DNA from: Siphonodentalium dalli
Taxonomy: Eukaryota > Mollusca > Scaphopoda > Gadilida > Siphonodentaliidae
Assembly (NCBI GenBank): GCA_032622095.1
Contig: CP136063.1
Span: forward strand, 92,791,980-92,855,979
DNA: 64,000 nt
Direction: 5' to 3'
Shown: positions 1 to 8,993 of the stretch, piece by piece
Layout: the number at the start of each line of letters is the position of its first letter
How positions within the stretch are numbered: position 1 is the stretch's first letter
Notes under the pieces: generated by a model
What the model saw: only the letters and a program-made list of their open reading frames with translations
Databases searched by the model: none
What the model was told of the DNA's origin: nothing
Made by a program: the position numbers and the translations under genes

Positions 1-28
1 TATATATATATATATATATATAGCTATA

Positions 29-66
<38 letters not shown>
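1..66. repeat. (TA)n microsatellite
   Basis: Almost pure TA dinucleotide repeat with a short interruption near positions 22-36. It opens the window, so its true left edge is not visible. Confidence 0.95.
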
Positions 67-72
<6 letters not shown>

Positions 73-307
73 CGACTGCAGCGCGAATATATGTGCTCAT
101 GTATATGATGATGTATATAGTACATCTCTCCTATATATTTTGATACAATCTGTATTCGAGAGATAACCCACATCCTCCGGACCTCAATGATATGATCGCG
201 AATGAGTATTGATATACCCCACTAAACTTTGACAAACACCAGTAGTGGTGTGTAGATCATTTACATATCTCTCTTATATGTTTTGATACAACTATCTAAT
301 TTACATA
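67..307. other. Non-coding, with truncated Helitron-start-like motifs
   Basis: No gene seen. The phrase TCTCTCYTATATRTTTTGAT occurs near 125 and 268 and again at 308, where it opens the first longer Helitron-like copy. The earlier two look like truncated 5' ends or a small local duplication. Confidence 0.5.
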
Positions 308-950
308 TCTCTCTTATATATTTTGATACAATCTATCTGTGTGTCTGTCTGTCATTTATACAAATCTACGATTCTCCACCGATCGAGACCAAACTTCCTA
401 TCTAGGGGTATAATCCCACGGAGACGGTCGTTGTCGCATTTTGGAGAAGCTCCGAGCACCGCTTCTCCCTTCCCTTCCCTTCTCCCTGCGCAGACGATAT
501 CTCGGAAACGGGTGGAGCTATCGACTTGAAATTTGCTATGTGAATGTATCTTGCCCCGGATACGAATTTTATTGGGTCGCCGAGCCCGTGCGACGCCAGC
601 TTCGCGCATGCGCAGACGAGATCTCCGAAACGGGTGGAGCTATCGACTTGAAATTTGGTAAGTGAATGTATCTTGCCCCGGATACGAATTTTATCGGGTC
701 GCCGAGCCCGTGCGAAGCCAGCTTCGCGCATGCGCAGACCAGATCTCGGAAACGGGTGGAGCTATCGACTTGAAATTTGCTATGTGAATGTATCTTGCCC
801 CGGATACGAATTTTATCGGGTCGCCGAGTCCGTGCGACGCCAGCTTCGCGCATGCGCAGACCAGATCTCGGAAACGGGTAGAGCTATCGACTTGAAATTT
901 GTTTTTTTAATAGCCCGAATAGCCCGGACAACGTCGGGCTCATCGGCTAG
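308..950 (+). mobile_element. Non-autonomous Helitron-like element, copy A
   Basis: The 5' part resembles the TCTC...TATATTTTG start of copies B and C, followed by a GTCT simple repeat and a conserved head. The body is tandem 122-bp units. The 3' end has the Helitron signature: a hairpin with arms AGCCCG/CGGGCT at about 921-940, six bases, then CTAG at 947-950 and a T. No Rep/helicase ORF is present, so it is non-autonomous. The short ORFs across it are translations of the 122-bp repeat on both strands and are not genes. The exact 5' base is uncertain. Confidence 0.7.
500..900. repeat. 122-bp tandem repeat inside Helitron copy A
   Basis: The landmark GCGCATGCGCAG recurs at 604, 726 and 848, giving a 122-bp period. 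Each unit contains AAACGGGT, a GACTTGAAATTTG block and CGAATTTTATYGGGTCGCCG. The same unit recurs in copies B (1119, 1241) and C (minus strand, about 9.95-10.21 kb). Confidence 0.9.
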
Positions 951-1348
951 TCTCATATATATTTTGAAGACCTCTGTTTGTTTGTTTGTCTGTCTGTCTG
1001 TCTGTCATTTATACAAATCTACGATTCTCGACCGATCGGAACGAAACTTGGTACGTGTGTGTAGTTTGACCAGGCGGTGAACGTTGTCGTATTGGCGAGC
1101 CCGTGCGGCGCCCGCTTCGCGCATGCGCAGACGAGATCTCGGAAACGGGTGGAGCCATCGACTTGAAATTTGCTATGTGAATGTATCTTGCCCCGGATAC
1201 GAATTTTATCGGGTCGCCGAGCCCGTGCGACACCAACTTCGCGCATGCGCAGACGAGATCTCAGAAACGGGTGGAGCTATCGACTTGAAATTTGCTATGT
1301 GAATGTATCTTGCCCCGGATACGAATTTTATCGGGTCGCCGAGCCCGT

Positions 1349-2098
1349 TGTGCCAATACGGGTACATATAACTCTTAAGGCTATCAGAACGGTTTGATTA
1401 TTTATATATAACAAAGTCAATAATGTTCAATCATCGGTATCTGGGTTTCTCTTCCTGTCGTCTGCTTGGGTTGGGATCTTCTTCCGTCTTCATAGGTTGG
1501 ATGTATCTGCTTGTCTTCTACTCGGTTGAGTTCCGGTTGAGTTTATCTTCCTGTCGTCTCATGTTCTTCTTCCGCCGGCGCATCAGTGAGATGTTGTTAG
1601 GATCACAAGATCATCGTGTTTACCTTGTATCTTCATCCATCTTTCTAGCTGCTTTTCTCTGGCGTCCGATAATTCGTTGTTACTATCGGGTAGCTGGTTA
1701 GAACTGTCTTCTCATGTTGGCGTGCTTCTTCCTAAAATACCCAGTGTCTGCTAATGACGGCCATGTGTATTTTCACGGCGCGTCGGTTCATCGTACTTAG
1801 GGTAATTGAGTGATCGTCAGCTCCCCATGGGTCCTATTAACTCTCCTGGTTTCAGTAGCTTTCTAGGCGATACATCTGGTCTTGCTAATCCTCAAGACCG
1901 TGTTCTGTTTACTCCACAAATCATTTCCCTATGTTATTGCATGGACGCTCGCTAATTCGATTTGGTGCTCAGTACTTTTGTGATCTAGATGTGGTCAACA
2001 GCGACGCTGATATGTGTGGTAATCGAGCGCCCCTCTGACAGAGATTTCCTATCTTCTTCCCGGGTTGAAAGTTATGTCCCTGTGGTTGTCTTGGCACA
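1349..2098 (-). repeat. 3' LTR of the Gypsy element
   Basis: 750 bp, starting TGTGCCAA and ending TTGGCACA on the plus strand. It is identical to the other LTR except at 1733. Because the element is on the minus strand, this left copy is the 3' LTR. A 92-codon ORF inside it occurs identically in the other LTR and is not supported as a gene. Confidence 0.97.
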
Positions 2099-2117
2099 TT
2101 ACTCCTTCACTTTTTCG
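2099..2117 (-). promoter_or_regulatory. Polypurine tract of the Gypsy element (candidate)
   Basis: On the minus strand the bases abutting the 3' LTR read CGAAAAAGTGAAGGAGTAA, mostly purines. Its position directly upstream of the 3' LTR is where plus-strand DNA priming takes place in LTR elements. Confidence 0.7.
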
Positions 2118-2902
2118 ATTTAAAGTTGATCTTGAAATCGCAAGTCCAATTCGTCGCTGCGCAGCAGGTCGATGATTCGTCGAAGTGTTTCGCAACAGCG
2201 GCATCGGCGATGGATAGCTGGTTCGATGTCGGTCGTCTCCGTGTAGATCGGGTCGTCTGGGCGTCTCTCAGACAACTCCGACCCACTGGCTGTGACTCTT
2301 TCGGTGTAAAACTATGATTGAAATTTCATGGCGTCGTCATTTTCGTCATCATCGGACGTCGAGGTATTTTCGTCCTCAATGTCCGAGTATGGGGTAGGTT
2401 CTGACAACTGGTCGACCCTTGTTCCACCGCCATGGTCAGCCTGTAATACTCAAACGGATATTTGTGTGAGGTTTGAGAACAAATGACACAGTCAGAATAC
2501 ACAATGGTTAATTTTCCAATTTATCGGTATCGCTTGAGGGTCGTCAGATCGGCCCAATACGAAAATGGAATTTACAACTAATTATATAGATGGATTTGTT
2601 GACGAACAGTTTAAACACCAGATAAGTCGGGGTGATTGATTTCAATTATCAAAACGTATGACTGAATGTCGGGATTTATAGTCCCTATTCAACGCTTGCT
2701 ATAATCATTCTGATGATTATACAACTATAATACCCTGGACATCGTTATGCAACAATTAATATTTGAAATATATGAAATGCATAAATGTCTATATACATGC
2801 AAATGATTCTGATATCCGCGCAACAATAATTACGGAGGAAATTCGGAATACATTAATATACGATACATAATTAATACTAATCCAAATCCGCCACAGATGT
2901 GG
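2118..2902 (-). other. 3' untranslated part of the Gypsy element
   Basis: No convincing coding region. It lies between the small ORF at 2903-3193 and the polypurine tract. A plus-strand ORF of 63 codons at 2126-2317 is antisense to the element and has no recognisable features. Confidence 0.6.
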
Positions 2903-3193
2903 TCAGCCTCTGACGGCTATAATTGGATATACATGTAGGCGTTCCTGAGTGTTGTCCCGGAATAGCGCAGACGGCTTTGGTGCATCCGTCTCCATTGCTT
3001 CGTCGATGGGTTCTTTGAACACGGCATTCAGGATATCCTCAGGTCGCTGGTCTAACTGCTTACCATACATAATGGCTAACCTTGGCAACTGATGTTTAAC
3101 AAATTTCCACCAGAATCGGTGGGTCAAGATAATGAAAATTACTACTGTAACTACGTTACTAGGGCAAAATACCACCCTGGCCATCTCTACCAT
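2903..3193 (-). CDS. Small ORF downstream of pol, possible membrane protein
   Basis: A 96-codon ORF with an ATG start, between pol and the 3' LTR, the place where env or an accessory ORF sits in some Gypsy elements. Residues about 14-27 (VVTVVIFIILTHRF) form a short hydrophobic stretch that could span a membrane, and the rest is polar. No retroviral envelope features such as a signal peptide, cleavage site or cysteine pattern are visible, and it is far too short for a full envelope protein. It could be an accessory ORF, an exon of a spliced product, an envelope remnant, or chance. I do not recognise the family. Confidence 0.35.
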   Translation of the reverse strand: MVEMARVVFCPSNVVTVVIFIILTHRFWWKFVKHQLPRLAIMYGKQLDQRPEDILNAVFKEPIDEAMETDAPKPSALFRDNTQERLHVYPIIAVRG

Positions 3194-3545
3194 TCATTGG
3201 GGTAATACTTTTTCGTTCACTAAGTCAGTCGTGAGCATATTTTCGATCGTGTTTATTTGAGCGGGGTGCGCTCAAACGTAGTAACCCTAAGGGTGGCGGC
3301 GTGCACGTTATCTCTCGGTGCGCGATTGCAAAGTTCAAAGCTTTATTTATTAAATCGTCATGCGCACGTGCCGGGTTTCATGGGGCGCGCGACCTGTCAT
3401 TGATCCGAACATGACTATTTATTCGCGATTCGGTCTGGGGCGTCGGGCTAACTATTTTCAACATTTACGAAGCCAGGTTAGACTCATCAGTCATCAATAA
3501 GACAGTTAAAAGTGGGGTCTCATTTCTTCTGTAATGGACCCCAGG
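3194..3545 (-). other. Gypsy internal region between pol and the small ORF
   Basis: About 350 bp with no ORF of note on the element's strand. It is slightly more GC-rich than its surroundings. No regulatory motif could be assigned. Confidence 0.5.
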
Positions 3546-6500
3546 TCACTGTTTCGAGCACTCTATTATTATCGCTGATAGCAGGGCTTGAAACGACGGT
3601 TTGCCTATTAAGTTGCTGCTCGCTCCATTCATGAGCTGCTTACACTTGCGAGGGGCCGGTATGGGCCTACATTCACGAGGGTTTTGTTCAATGGCGGCCA
3701 CTTCCATTAACTCATCCTCTGAGCTGTCATCACTCGTAAACATCTTTGTTACTTTGCGCCCGTGTCGACGAGGCGCTGGAGCGCGTCGTGCCTTGGCACT
3801 CGGCTCTGGTCTCTCGTCCATGGACGATTCAGGGTTTTGTAGCGGCTCTGAGCGCGCGAGTCGCGTCTTTCTACGCTGTAAGCGCATCTTAAGCTCGCTT
3901 AAAGGGACATCTTCGTCATCGGAGTCCGAACATTGTCTCCGATATCGAGCGATTACATCATCTGGTAATGGTTCTGTTTCATCGCCAGAAGACCCACCCA
4001 CAGGGTTAGGGGCAGGAACGTCGCTATCTTCGTCTTCGGGGGGAACAACATACGTTTGAGCACGCTTGTTGTTGTCAGTTTTGGGGATTTCCCATTCAAG
4101 GTTGGCTTTTCGCATGTGTTCAGCGTGGGATTGTGTGACTTTCCCAGTTAATTGGTTCCTTAACTCGAAAGTAACGGGCGTTATTTGCTTGGTTATGCGG
4201 AAGTAGGGTTTCCATTTGCTTTCAAGTTTGCTTTTTCGTAAATGATTCTTCACATAGACGGCCTCGCCAATCTCGAATTTGGTGTCTGTGGCCTTTTTGT
4301 TAAATTTCGCTGCTTGTTGGCGTTTCGCCTGTTTCACGTGTTTGTGTACCATCATAAAGGATTTGTGCTGTTGTTGCAGAGCTATCTGATGGTAATCTTC
4401 TCCCGCGTATTTACGCCTGGGTTTTAGGAGATTGTCTATTGGGAACACGACGTCTCGGTTGTACAACAAGAAAAAGGGGGAGAATTTTGAAGTTTCATTT
4501 TTGTTAAATCGAATCGCAGCTAGTGCTTGATTTAAATGGACGTCCCACGTGTTTATTTGGTCTGCCACTTTCTTTGAGACAATGTCTTTAAAAGTCCTGT
4601 GAAATCTCTCCACTCTACTGTTGCTCTGGGGGTGATAATAAGACGTAGTCACGTGGTGAATGTTCAAAGCCTTCAGAGTGTCCCTGACCTTGTAATTAAT
4701 GTTCTCACTGCCGTTATCGGTTATTATTTCTAGAGGGCATCCATGTCGCGGGAATATCTCGTCGATCAAGAGATGAACAACGTTATCGGCTGACTTGTCC
4801 TTGACCGGAAACGCTTCTGCCCACCCGCTATATAAGTCTATGAAGCTGATAATGTAGCGGTTACCCGATAGCGACGTGGGGTAGGGCCCTGATAGGTCCA
4901 ACCCAATTTTGGCAAAAGGGTAGGGGGGCGTGTCCGTTATTTGCATTTTAGGGGATTGTTTTTGCAGAGACCTGACTTGGCAGGTCACGCACTTTCCAAC
5001 GTAACAGTTTAGTTCCTTGTACAGTCTGGGCCAAAAATATTTCGACCTAATTGCATCATGCGTTTTGTCTACTCCCACGTGGCCGTTATCATCGTGGTAT
5101 TGTTTGATTATGTTGGTTTGAAGATGTGCGGGCACCCAAAGGCGTGGGGTCGGTTCTGCGTCAGCACTCGAGAGGTAATAGAGTACCCCGTCAATCATCA
5201 AGTGTTTGTCATTCCGGGTGTCCTCGCCTTTGTCGAGGGCCTCCAGAACTGACGCAATTTCCGGGTCTTTCTTTTGTTCCTCAAGCATGTTGAAGCCTGG
5301 CTTGTTGAACAGTAGATTAGTAGGTTGGTAAGCCTGACCAATTTGAGTTTTATTCGGCAGTTCCTTTGGGGTTACCTCGCAGCTTGCGAAGTCTTTGGGT
5401 TTAAATCGAGACGAATTCAAGGCGGCGATTTCCGCTTGGGTCTCGGCGACAGTAAGGTTATTGTCGTTGATATCTACCTCTACTTCTGCCTTCTCTTGTT
5501 CCGTATAAGCATTAGGTGGCGTTCGACTGAGCAGGTCTGCGCAGTGATTATCTGGGCCAGCTATGTACTCAATGTTACAGTTATATCCAGTTATGCCCAA
5601 AGCCCACTGTTGAATTTTCTTGTTCTGCATGGGGGATTCCAAGAGATACTTCAATGGTTTATGATCTGTTTTTATCGTGAAAGTGGCGTTATGAAGGTAA
5701 TGGTCCAACCTTTGTAATGCGAAGTGAATTGCATATGCCTCTTTCTCCACAGTTGGCCATCGGGTTTGAGTATCACTAAGTTTGTGTGAGAGATAATAAA
5801 TTGGTTCTTCAACGCCATCTGAGCCCAACTGGGTCAGACAGGCACCGATGCAAAGGTCGCTTGCATCAGTATACAATGTATAGGGCGTGGCCGTATTTGG
5901 GTAGGCCAGGAGAGGCACTGCCGTGAGATTTTCTTTTAGTTTGTCAAACGAAATTTGGCAAGCTTGGTCCCATTTGAATTTGGCATATTTTTTTGTAAGC
6001 TGTACCAAAGGTTCAGCGATTTGCGAAAATGAGGGGACAAATCTGCGGTAGTAGTTGCTCATGCCAATGAAGGAACGTACTTCTTTTACTGATGTTGGGG
6101 GCACAAGCGACCGGATGGCCTTGACCTTGTCGGGGTCAGGTCGGACGCCGTCGGTATCAATTATAAAACCCAAATACCGTGTTTCTTGCTTTAGGAATTG
6201 GCACTTTTTTAATTTTAATTTCAGTGTATGTTGGCGCAACTTGTCAAAGACTTTCTGGATATGTTCCAAGTGTAATTCTAGGGACTCGCTGTAGATGAGG
6301 ACGTCGTCTAAGTAGGCAATGGCGTAATCACCCATCCCACATAACACCTGGGCCATCAGCTGGGAGAAAACCCCTCCAGCGTTCCGGAGCCCAAAAGGCA
6401 TGGAGTTGAATTCAAAAAGACCTCGGTGGCAAGCGAATGCCGTCTTTTGCTTGTCCTCCTCTGCGACCTGGCACTGCCAATAACCGCTTTTGAGATCGAT

Positions 6501-7724
6501 AGCGGTGAAGAATTTAGATTTTCCAAGAAGTGCCAAAATATCGTCGATAACCGGAAGTGGGTATGACATAGGTTTGGTTACGGCATTTAATTGCCTGAAG
6601 TCGACGCAAAATCGTTTGGTGCCATCGCGCTTATCAACCATAACAATCGGACTTGAGTAAGGACTCGAACTCGGCCTGATAATGTCTGCTTCTAGCATAT
6701 CATTTATGGCAACGTCAACCAACGGTCGTTTATTCAAAGGGGTGCGATACGGGCGAAGTTTTATCGGAGGGTGGTTTCCCGTGTCGATATGCATTTTGAC
6801 TGTGCTCGTCTGTGTCAGCTCGGTATCTTTGTCGGCAAAGATGTCCGAGTTGGACTTCAACAATTTTATCAGTGTTTCTCGGTATCGCTCTGGGCACGAA
6901 ACTTCGGCCAAATTTAATCTTTTCTCGCCGGTAGCGCGCGCTGACCTAGAGTTGTCTCCCCTGTTATGGCCGGCGCGTCTAAGGGCGTAGCCATCGTCGC
7001 GGTAATTACGGGTCGTCGGGAACTGGGAGCTTTGTGACAAAGAGTTAATTTCGCGGCTGGTTCCAGGGTCACACACTACCGTCTTGCCGATTACACTGCC
7101 CCGTCGTAGGCGAAACGTTTTGTTGGTGTTATTGACGAGTAATACCGGGACCTTGTTCCTCTTGCCCACCCCAGAAATGGAGCTGCCGATTTCCAGACCG
7201 GGTTCTGACGCTAGGTAGCCTGTCTCGATTTGGGCCACCTCTACTAATGTCGACTTGCGAAGAGAAGCTAAGTTTTTTGATTTTCCCATACATAAAGTTG
7301 ATGTTTGAGGCTTTAAGCTAACCTTGCTGGTCAATCTCAGCAGGGAAGCTATGTGCGCGTCCGATTCCAATGGGACGTACACGTCACTGACCTTGAGGCA
7401 TCCCAGATCATAATATAGTCGGACCCCCCGAGAGGTCAACCAATCCCTCCCCAAGATCATATTCCGGGTCATATCATTCGCCACATAAAATTTATGGGTT
7501 AATTTTAGTTTCGCCATTCTGAAGGTCAGTTCCACGCTACCAAGTACGCCCAGTGACTTCCCATTCACGGAGCTAAGGTTGATGTGTTCCCTAGTTAGTT
7601 TCGGTCGGAACTGTAATGCGTCATAGACGCGTTTGTGAATCAATGATACTTCCGCTCCACTATCCACTAATGAGCGATATTTATTTTTCCCTATTCTGAC
7701 TAAACACGAGCTGGGGTTCCCCAC
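3546..7724 (-). CDS. pol: Gypsy pol polyprotein: protease, RT, RNase H, integrase
   Basis: 1,392 codons counted from the in-frame GTG at 7724, which is probably not a true start: the frame is open upstream across the gag stop and is reached by -1 frameshifting at 7778-7784. Residue numbers count from that GTG. Protease has LVDSGAE with Asp21. RT spans about 330-520, with YLDD at 471-474. RNase H runs about 612-735 (TDAS, Asp620). Integrase has an HHCC zinc site (His877, His882, Cys912, Cys915) and a D,D-35-E core (Asp943, Asp1003, Glu1039). A GPY/F-like segment is near 1170-1176 (KWKPYFR). After it comes a tail of about 180 residues rich in Ser, Asp, Pro and Arg, long for a Gypsy pol. No stop or frameshift interrupts it and all catalytic residues are present, so it looks functional. 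Its product would copy the element's RNA and insert the DNA copy. Confidence 0.96.
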   Translation of the reverse strand: MGNPSSCLVRIGKNKYRSLVDSGAEVSLIHKRVYDALQFRPKLTREHINLSSVNGKSLGVLGSVELTFRMAKLKLTHKFYVANDMTRNMILGRDWLTSRGVRLYYDLGCLKVSDVYVPLESDAHIASLLRLTSKVSLKPQTSTLCMGKSKNLASLRKSTLVEVAQIETGYLASEPGLEIGSSISGVGKRNKVPVLLVNNTNKTFRLRRGSVIGKTVVCDPGTSREINSLSQSSQFPTTRNYRDDGYALRRAGHNRGDNSRSARATGEKRLNLAEVSCPERYRETLIKLLKSNSDIFADKDTELTQTSTVKMHIDTGNHPPIKLRPYRTPLNKRPLVDVAINDMLEADIIRPSSSPYSSPIVMVDKRDGTKRFCVDFRQLNAVTKPMSYPLPVIDDILALLGKSKFFTAIDLKSGYWQCQVAEEDKQKTAFACHRGLFEFNSMPFGLRNAGGVFSQLMAQVLCGMGDYAIAYLDDVLIYSESLELHLEHIQKVFDKLRQHTLKLKLKKCQFLKQETRYLGFIIDTDGVRPDPDKVKAIRSLVPPTSVKEVRSFIGMSNYYRRFVPSFSQIAEPLVQLTKKYAKFKWDQACQISFDKLKENLTAVPLLAYPNTATPYTLYTDASDLCIGACLTQLGSDGVEEPIYYLSHKLSDTQTRWPTVEKEAYAIHFALQRLDHYLHNATFTIKTDHKPLKYLLESPMQNKKIQQWALGITGYNCNIEYIAGPDNHCADLLSRTPPNAYTEQEKAEVEVDINDNNLTVAETQAEIAALNSSRFKPKDFASCEVTPKELPNKTQIGQAYQPTNLLFNKPGFNMLEEQKKDPEIASVLEALDKGEDTRNDKHLMIDGVLYYLSSADAEPTPRLWVPAHLQTNIIKQYHDDNGHVGVDKTHDAIRSKYFWPRLYKELNCYVGKCVTCQVRSLQKQSPKMQITDTPPYPFAKIGLDLSGPYPTSLSGNRYIISFIDLYSGWAEAFPVKDKSADNVVHLLIDEIFPRHGCPLEIITDNGSENINYKVRDTLKALNIHHVTTSYYHPQSNSRVERFHRTFKDIVSKKVADQINTWDVHLNQALAAIRFNKNETSKFSPFFLLYNRDVVFPIDNLLKPRRKYAGEDYHQIALQQQHKSFMMVHKHVKQAKRQQAAKFNKKATDTKFEIGEAVYVKNHLRKSKLESKWKPYFRITKQITPVTFELRNQLTGKVTQSHAEHMRKANLEWEIPKTDNNKRAQTYVVPPEDEDSDVPAPNPVGGSSGDETEPLPDDVIARYRRQCSDSDDEDVPLSELKMRLQRRKTRLARSEPLQNPESSMDERPEPSAKARRAPAPRRHGRKVTKMFTSDDSSEDELMEVAAIEQNPRECRPIPAPRKCKQLMNGASSNLIGKPSFQALLSAIIIECSKQ

Positions 7725-7742
7725 AATGTTGATACTAAATTT

Positions 7743-7784
7743 CCTCTCACATGTGGCCTCAATGAGAGGATTCCTTAGTTTTTT
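7743..7784 (-). promoter_or_regulatory. Programmed -1 ribosomal frameshift signal between gag and pol
   Basis: On the minus strand the last gag codons are GCA AAA AAC followed by the TAA stop (7775-7777). This gives the canonical slippery heptamer A AAA AAC at 7778-7784. After an 8-nt spacer comes a perfect 7-bp stem, CCTCTCA (7763-7769) with TGAGAGG (7743-7749), around a 13-nt loop. Pol is open in the -1 frame through the heptamer. Heptamer, spacer and stem match the usual layout of retroviral -1 signals. Confidence 0.88.
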
Positions 7785-8857
7785 GCGTATGTGGGCGGGG
7801 TCATTAGTCGCGGTGGTTCGTTTAATGTCGGATATCTCCGGCTGTGACGCGGTGTATCATGGGATAGGTCACGTGATCGGTTCGGCTGATCTCGGCGGAT
7901 TCCCCTAGGTGGCGTTACTGGCGTGTTCCATTGCCTTTGCTTCGAATCTCCGGATTTAGAGGGGCAATTTCTAGCCAAGTGATTACCGTTGCAACCCCAG
8001 CAAGATACGTGCCTTCGGTTTTCGGTCTTAAAGGGGCAGTCGCGAGCGAAATGGTCACCTTGACACGTCCAACATTCGACTGTTCGTGGTTTAACCACCG
8101 CTTCGACATGCACCTGTCTCGGGCGTGATCGGTGTTCACGGGTCGTGTGGTTATCGCTTGCGCATACATCGCAGGTTGTTCTCGCGCGTTTGTTTCTGAA
8201 ACTATCGATTTCCATTGCTTCCGGTTCGTTTTCGTTATAATTTTCGCGGCCCGTTCGTAGGTTGAATACCCGTCGGATCCCCATTTCCCGCATGGCGATG
8301 TCGGCTGCCAATTTTAGTGTCTTCGGCGCATCCCTGATCAACTTCATTTTCAAACTGTCGCTTCTTAAAGCGTCAATATAAAACCCTACGAGTTGGCCTT
8401 CAACCGCGTTGATCCCGCCGATTTGCTCTCGGTATGCCACCGTCGCGATCTCCAAAATTCGTTCGGCAAGCACATGTAAATTTTCGTTTTGTTTTTGCTT
8501 GATTTTTCTTAGCATTGAAAAGGCGAATTGAATGTCATTTATCTCGGCAAATCGACTAGATAATTCAGTTTTTGTGTCTTGCCACGTGGCGTTAGCATTC
8601 GTGGCCAAATATCTTTGTAAAAAATCTGATACGGGGCCCGTCGCGCTCTGGAATGCCATATAGGGCTTCTTTGCTTCGTTAGCGCCGGTTAGGATCGCGC
8701 ATTTTTCTATCGACTTGACCCACCCGTGGTATTTCGTGGGGTCCCCGTCAAATGACGTCACTACCTGTGTCACCGTAGTCATGGCCATTGCAGCAATTTG
8801 AGAATTGATAGATTCTGTTAATGGGGCGAGAACACCAATTGATTGTTGGGTAGCCAT
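7775..8857 (-). CDS. gag: Gypsy gag with zinc knuckles
   Basis: Starts at the ATG at 8855-8857, with A at -3 and G at +4, a good initiation context; the frame runs on a little upstream only through non-ATG codons. About 360 residues. The N-terminal two thirds looks like a capsid-type domain, with FDGDPTKYHGWVKSIEKC and a helical region. The C-terminal part has three Cys/His clusters: one of the form C-x2-C-x4-H-x4-H, then two C-x2-C-x3-H-x4-C knuckles (CWTCQGDHFARDC and CWGCNGNHLARNC). The last two are one residue shorter than the retroviral C-x2-C-x4-H-x4-C. Basic residues and prolines follow, as in a nucleocapsid. Gag would form the particle and package the RNA. Its stop abuts the frameshift heptamer. 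Confidence 0.93.
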   Translation of the reverse strand: MATQQSIGVLAPLTESINSQIAAMAMTTVTQVVTSFDGDPTKYHGWVKSIEKCAILTGANEAKKPYMAFQSATGPVSDFLQRYLATNANATWQDTKTELSSRFAEINDIQFAFSMLRKIKQKQNENLHVLAERILEIATVAYREQIGGINAVEGQLVGFYIDALRSDSLKMKLIRDAPKTLKLAADIAMREMGIRRVFNLRTGRENYNENEPEAMEIDSFRNKRARTTCDVCASDNHTTREHRSRPRQVHVEAVVKPRTVECWTCQGDHFARDCPFKTENRRHVSCWGCNGNHLARNCPSKSGDSKQRQWNTPVTPPRGIRRDQPNRSRDLSHDTPRHSRRYPTLNEPPRLMTPPTYAKN

Positions 8858-8962
8858 TATGACAATAAACAATTAGACTCACGTTTTGCGAATTTTCCCA
8901 CACTGTTTCTGTTCACACTGTTCCTCTTCTGGCTTCACGTTGTGTCTGTGATTAGCGTTCAG

Positions 8963-8982
8963 ATCCTGGCTCGAAGGCACCA
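8963..8982 (-). promoter_or_regulatory. Primer binding site (candidate)
   Basis: On the minus strand TGGTGCCTTCGAGCCAGGAT lies just inside the 5' LTR. It begins with TGG, complementary to the CCA end of a tRNA, and resembles with small indels the complement of a tRNA-Tyr 3' end. An 11-nt gap separates it from the LTR, longer than the usual 0-5 nt, so both the site and the tRNA identity are tentative. Confidence 0.5.
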
Positions 8983-8993
8983 GTTAAGAGATA

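Noticed and set aside
323-1397. Overlapping ORFs with REAGVARARRPDKIRIRGK-type repeats, also at 9,959-10,378
   Set aside because: They are translations of the 122-bp Helitron repeat on both strands, in several frames at once.
1423-1701. 92-codon ORF inside each LTR
   Set aside because: It lies antisense to the Gypsy element and is duplicated only because the LTRs are identical. No recognisable features.
3601-7908. Plus-strand ORFs of 60-152 codons across the Gypsy coding region
   Set aside because: Antisense shadows of pol and gag.
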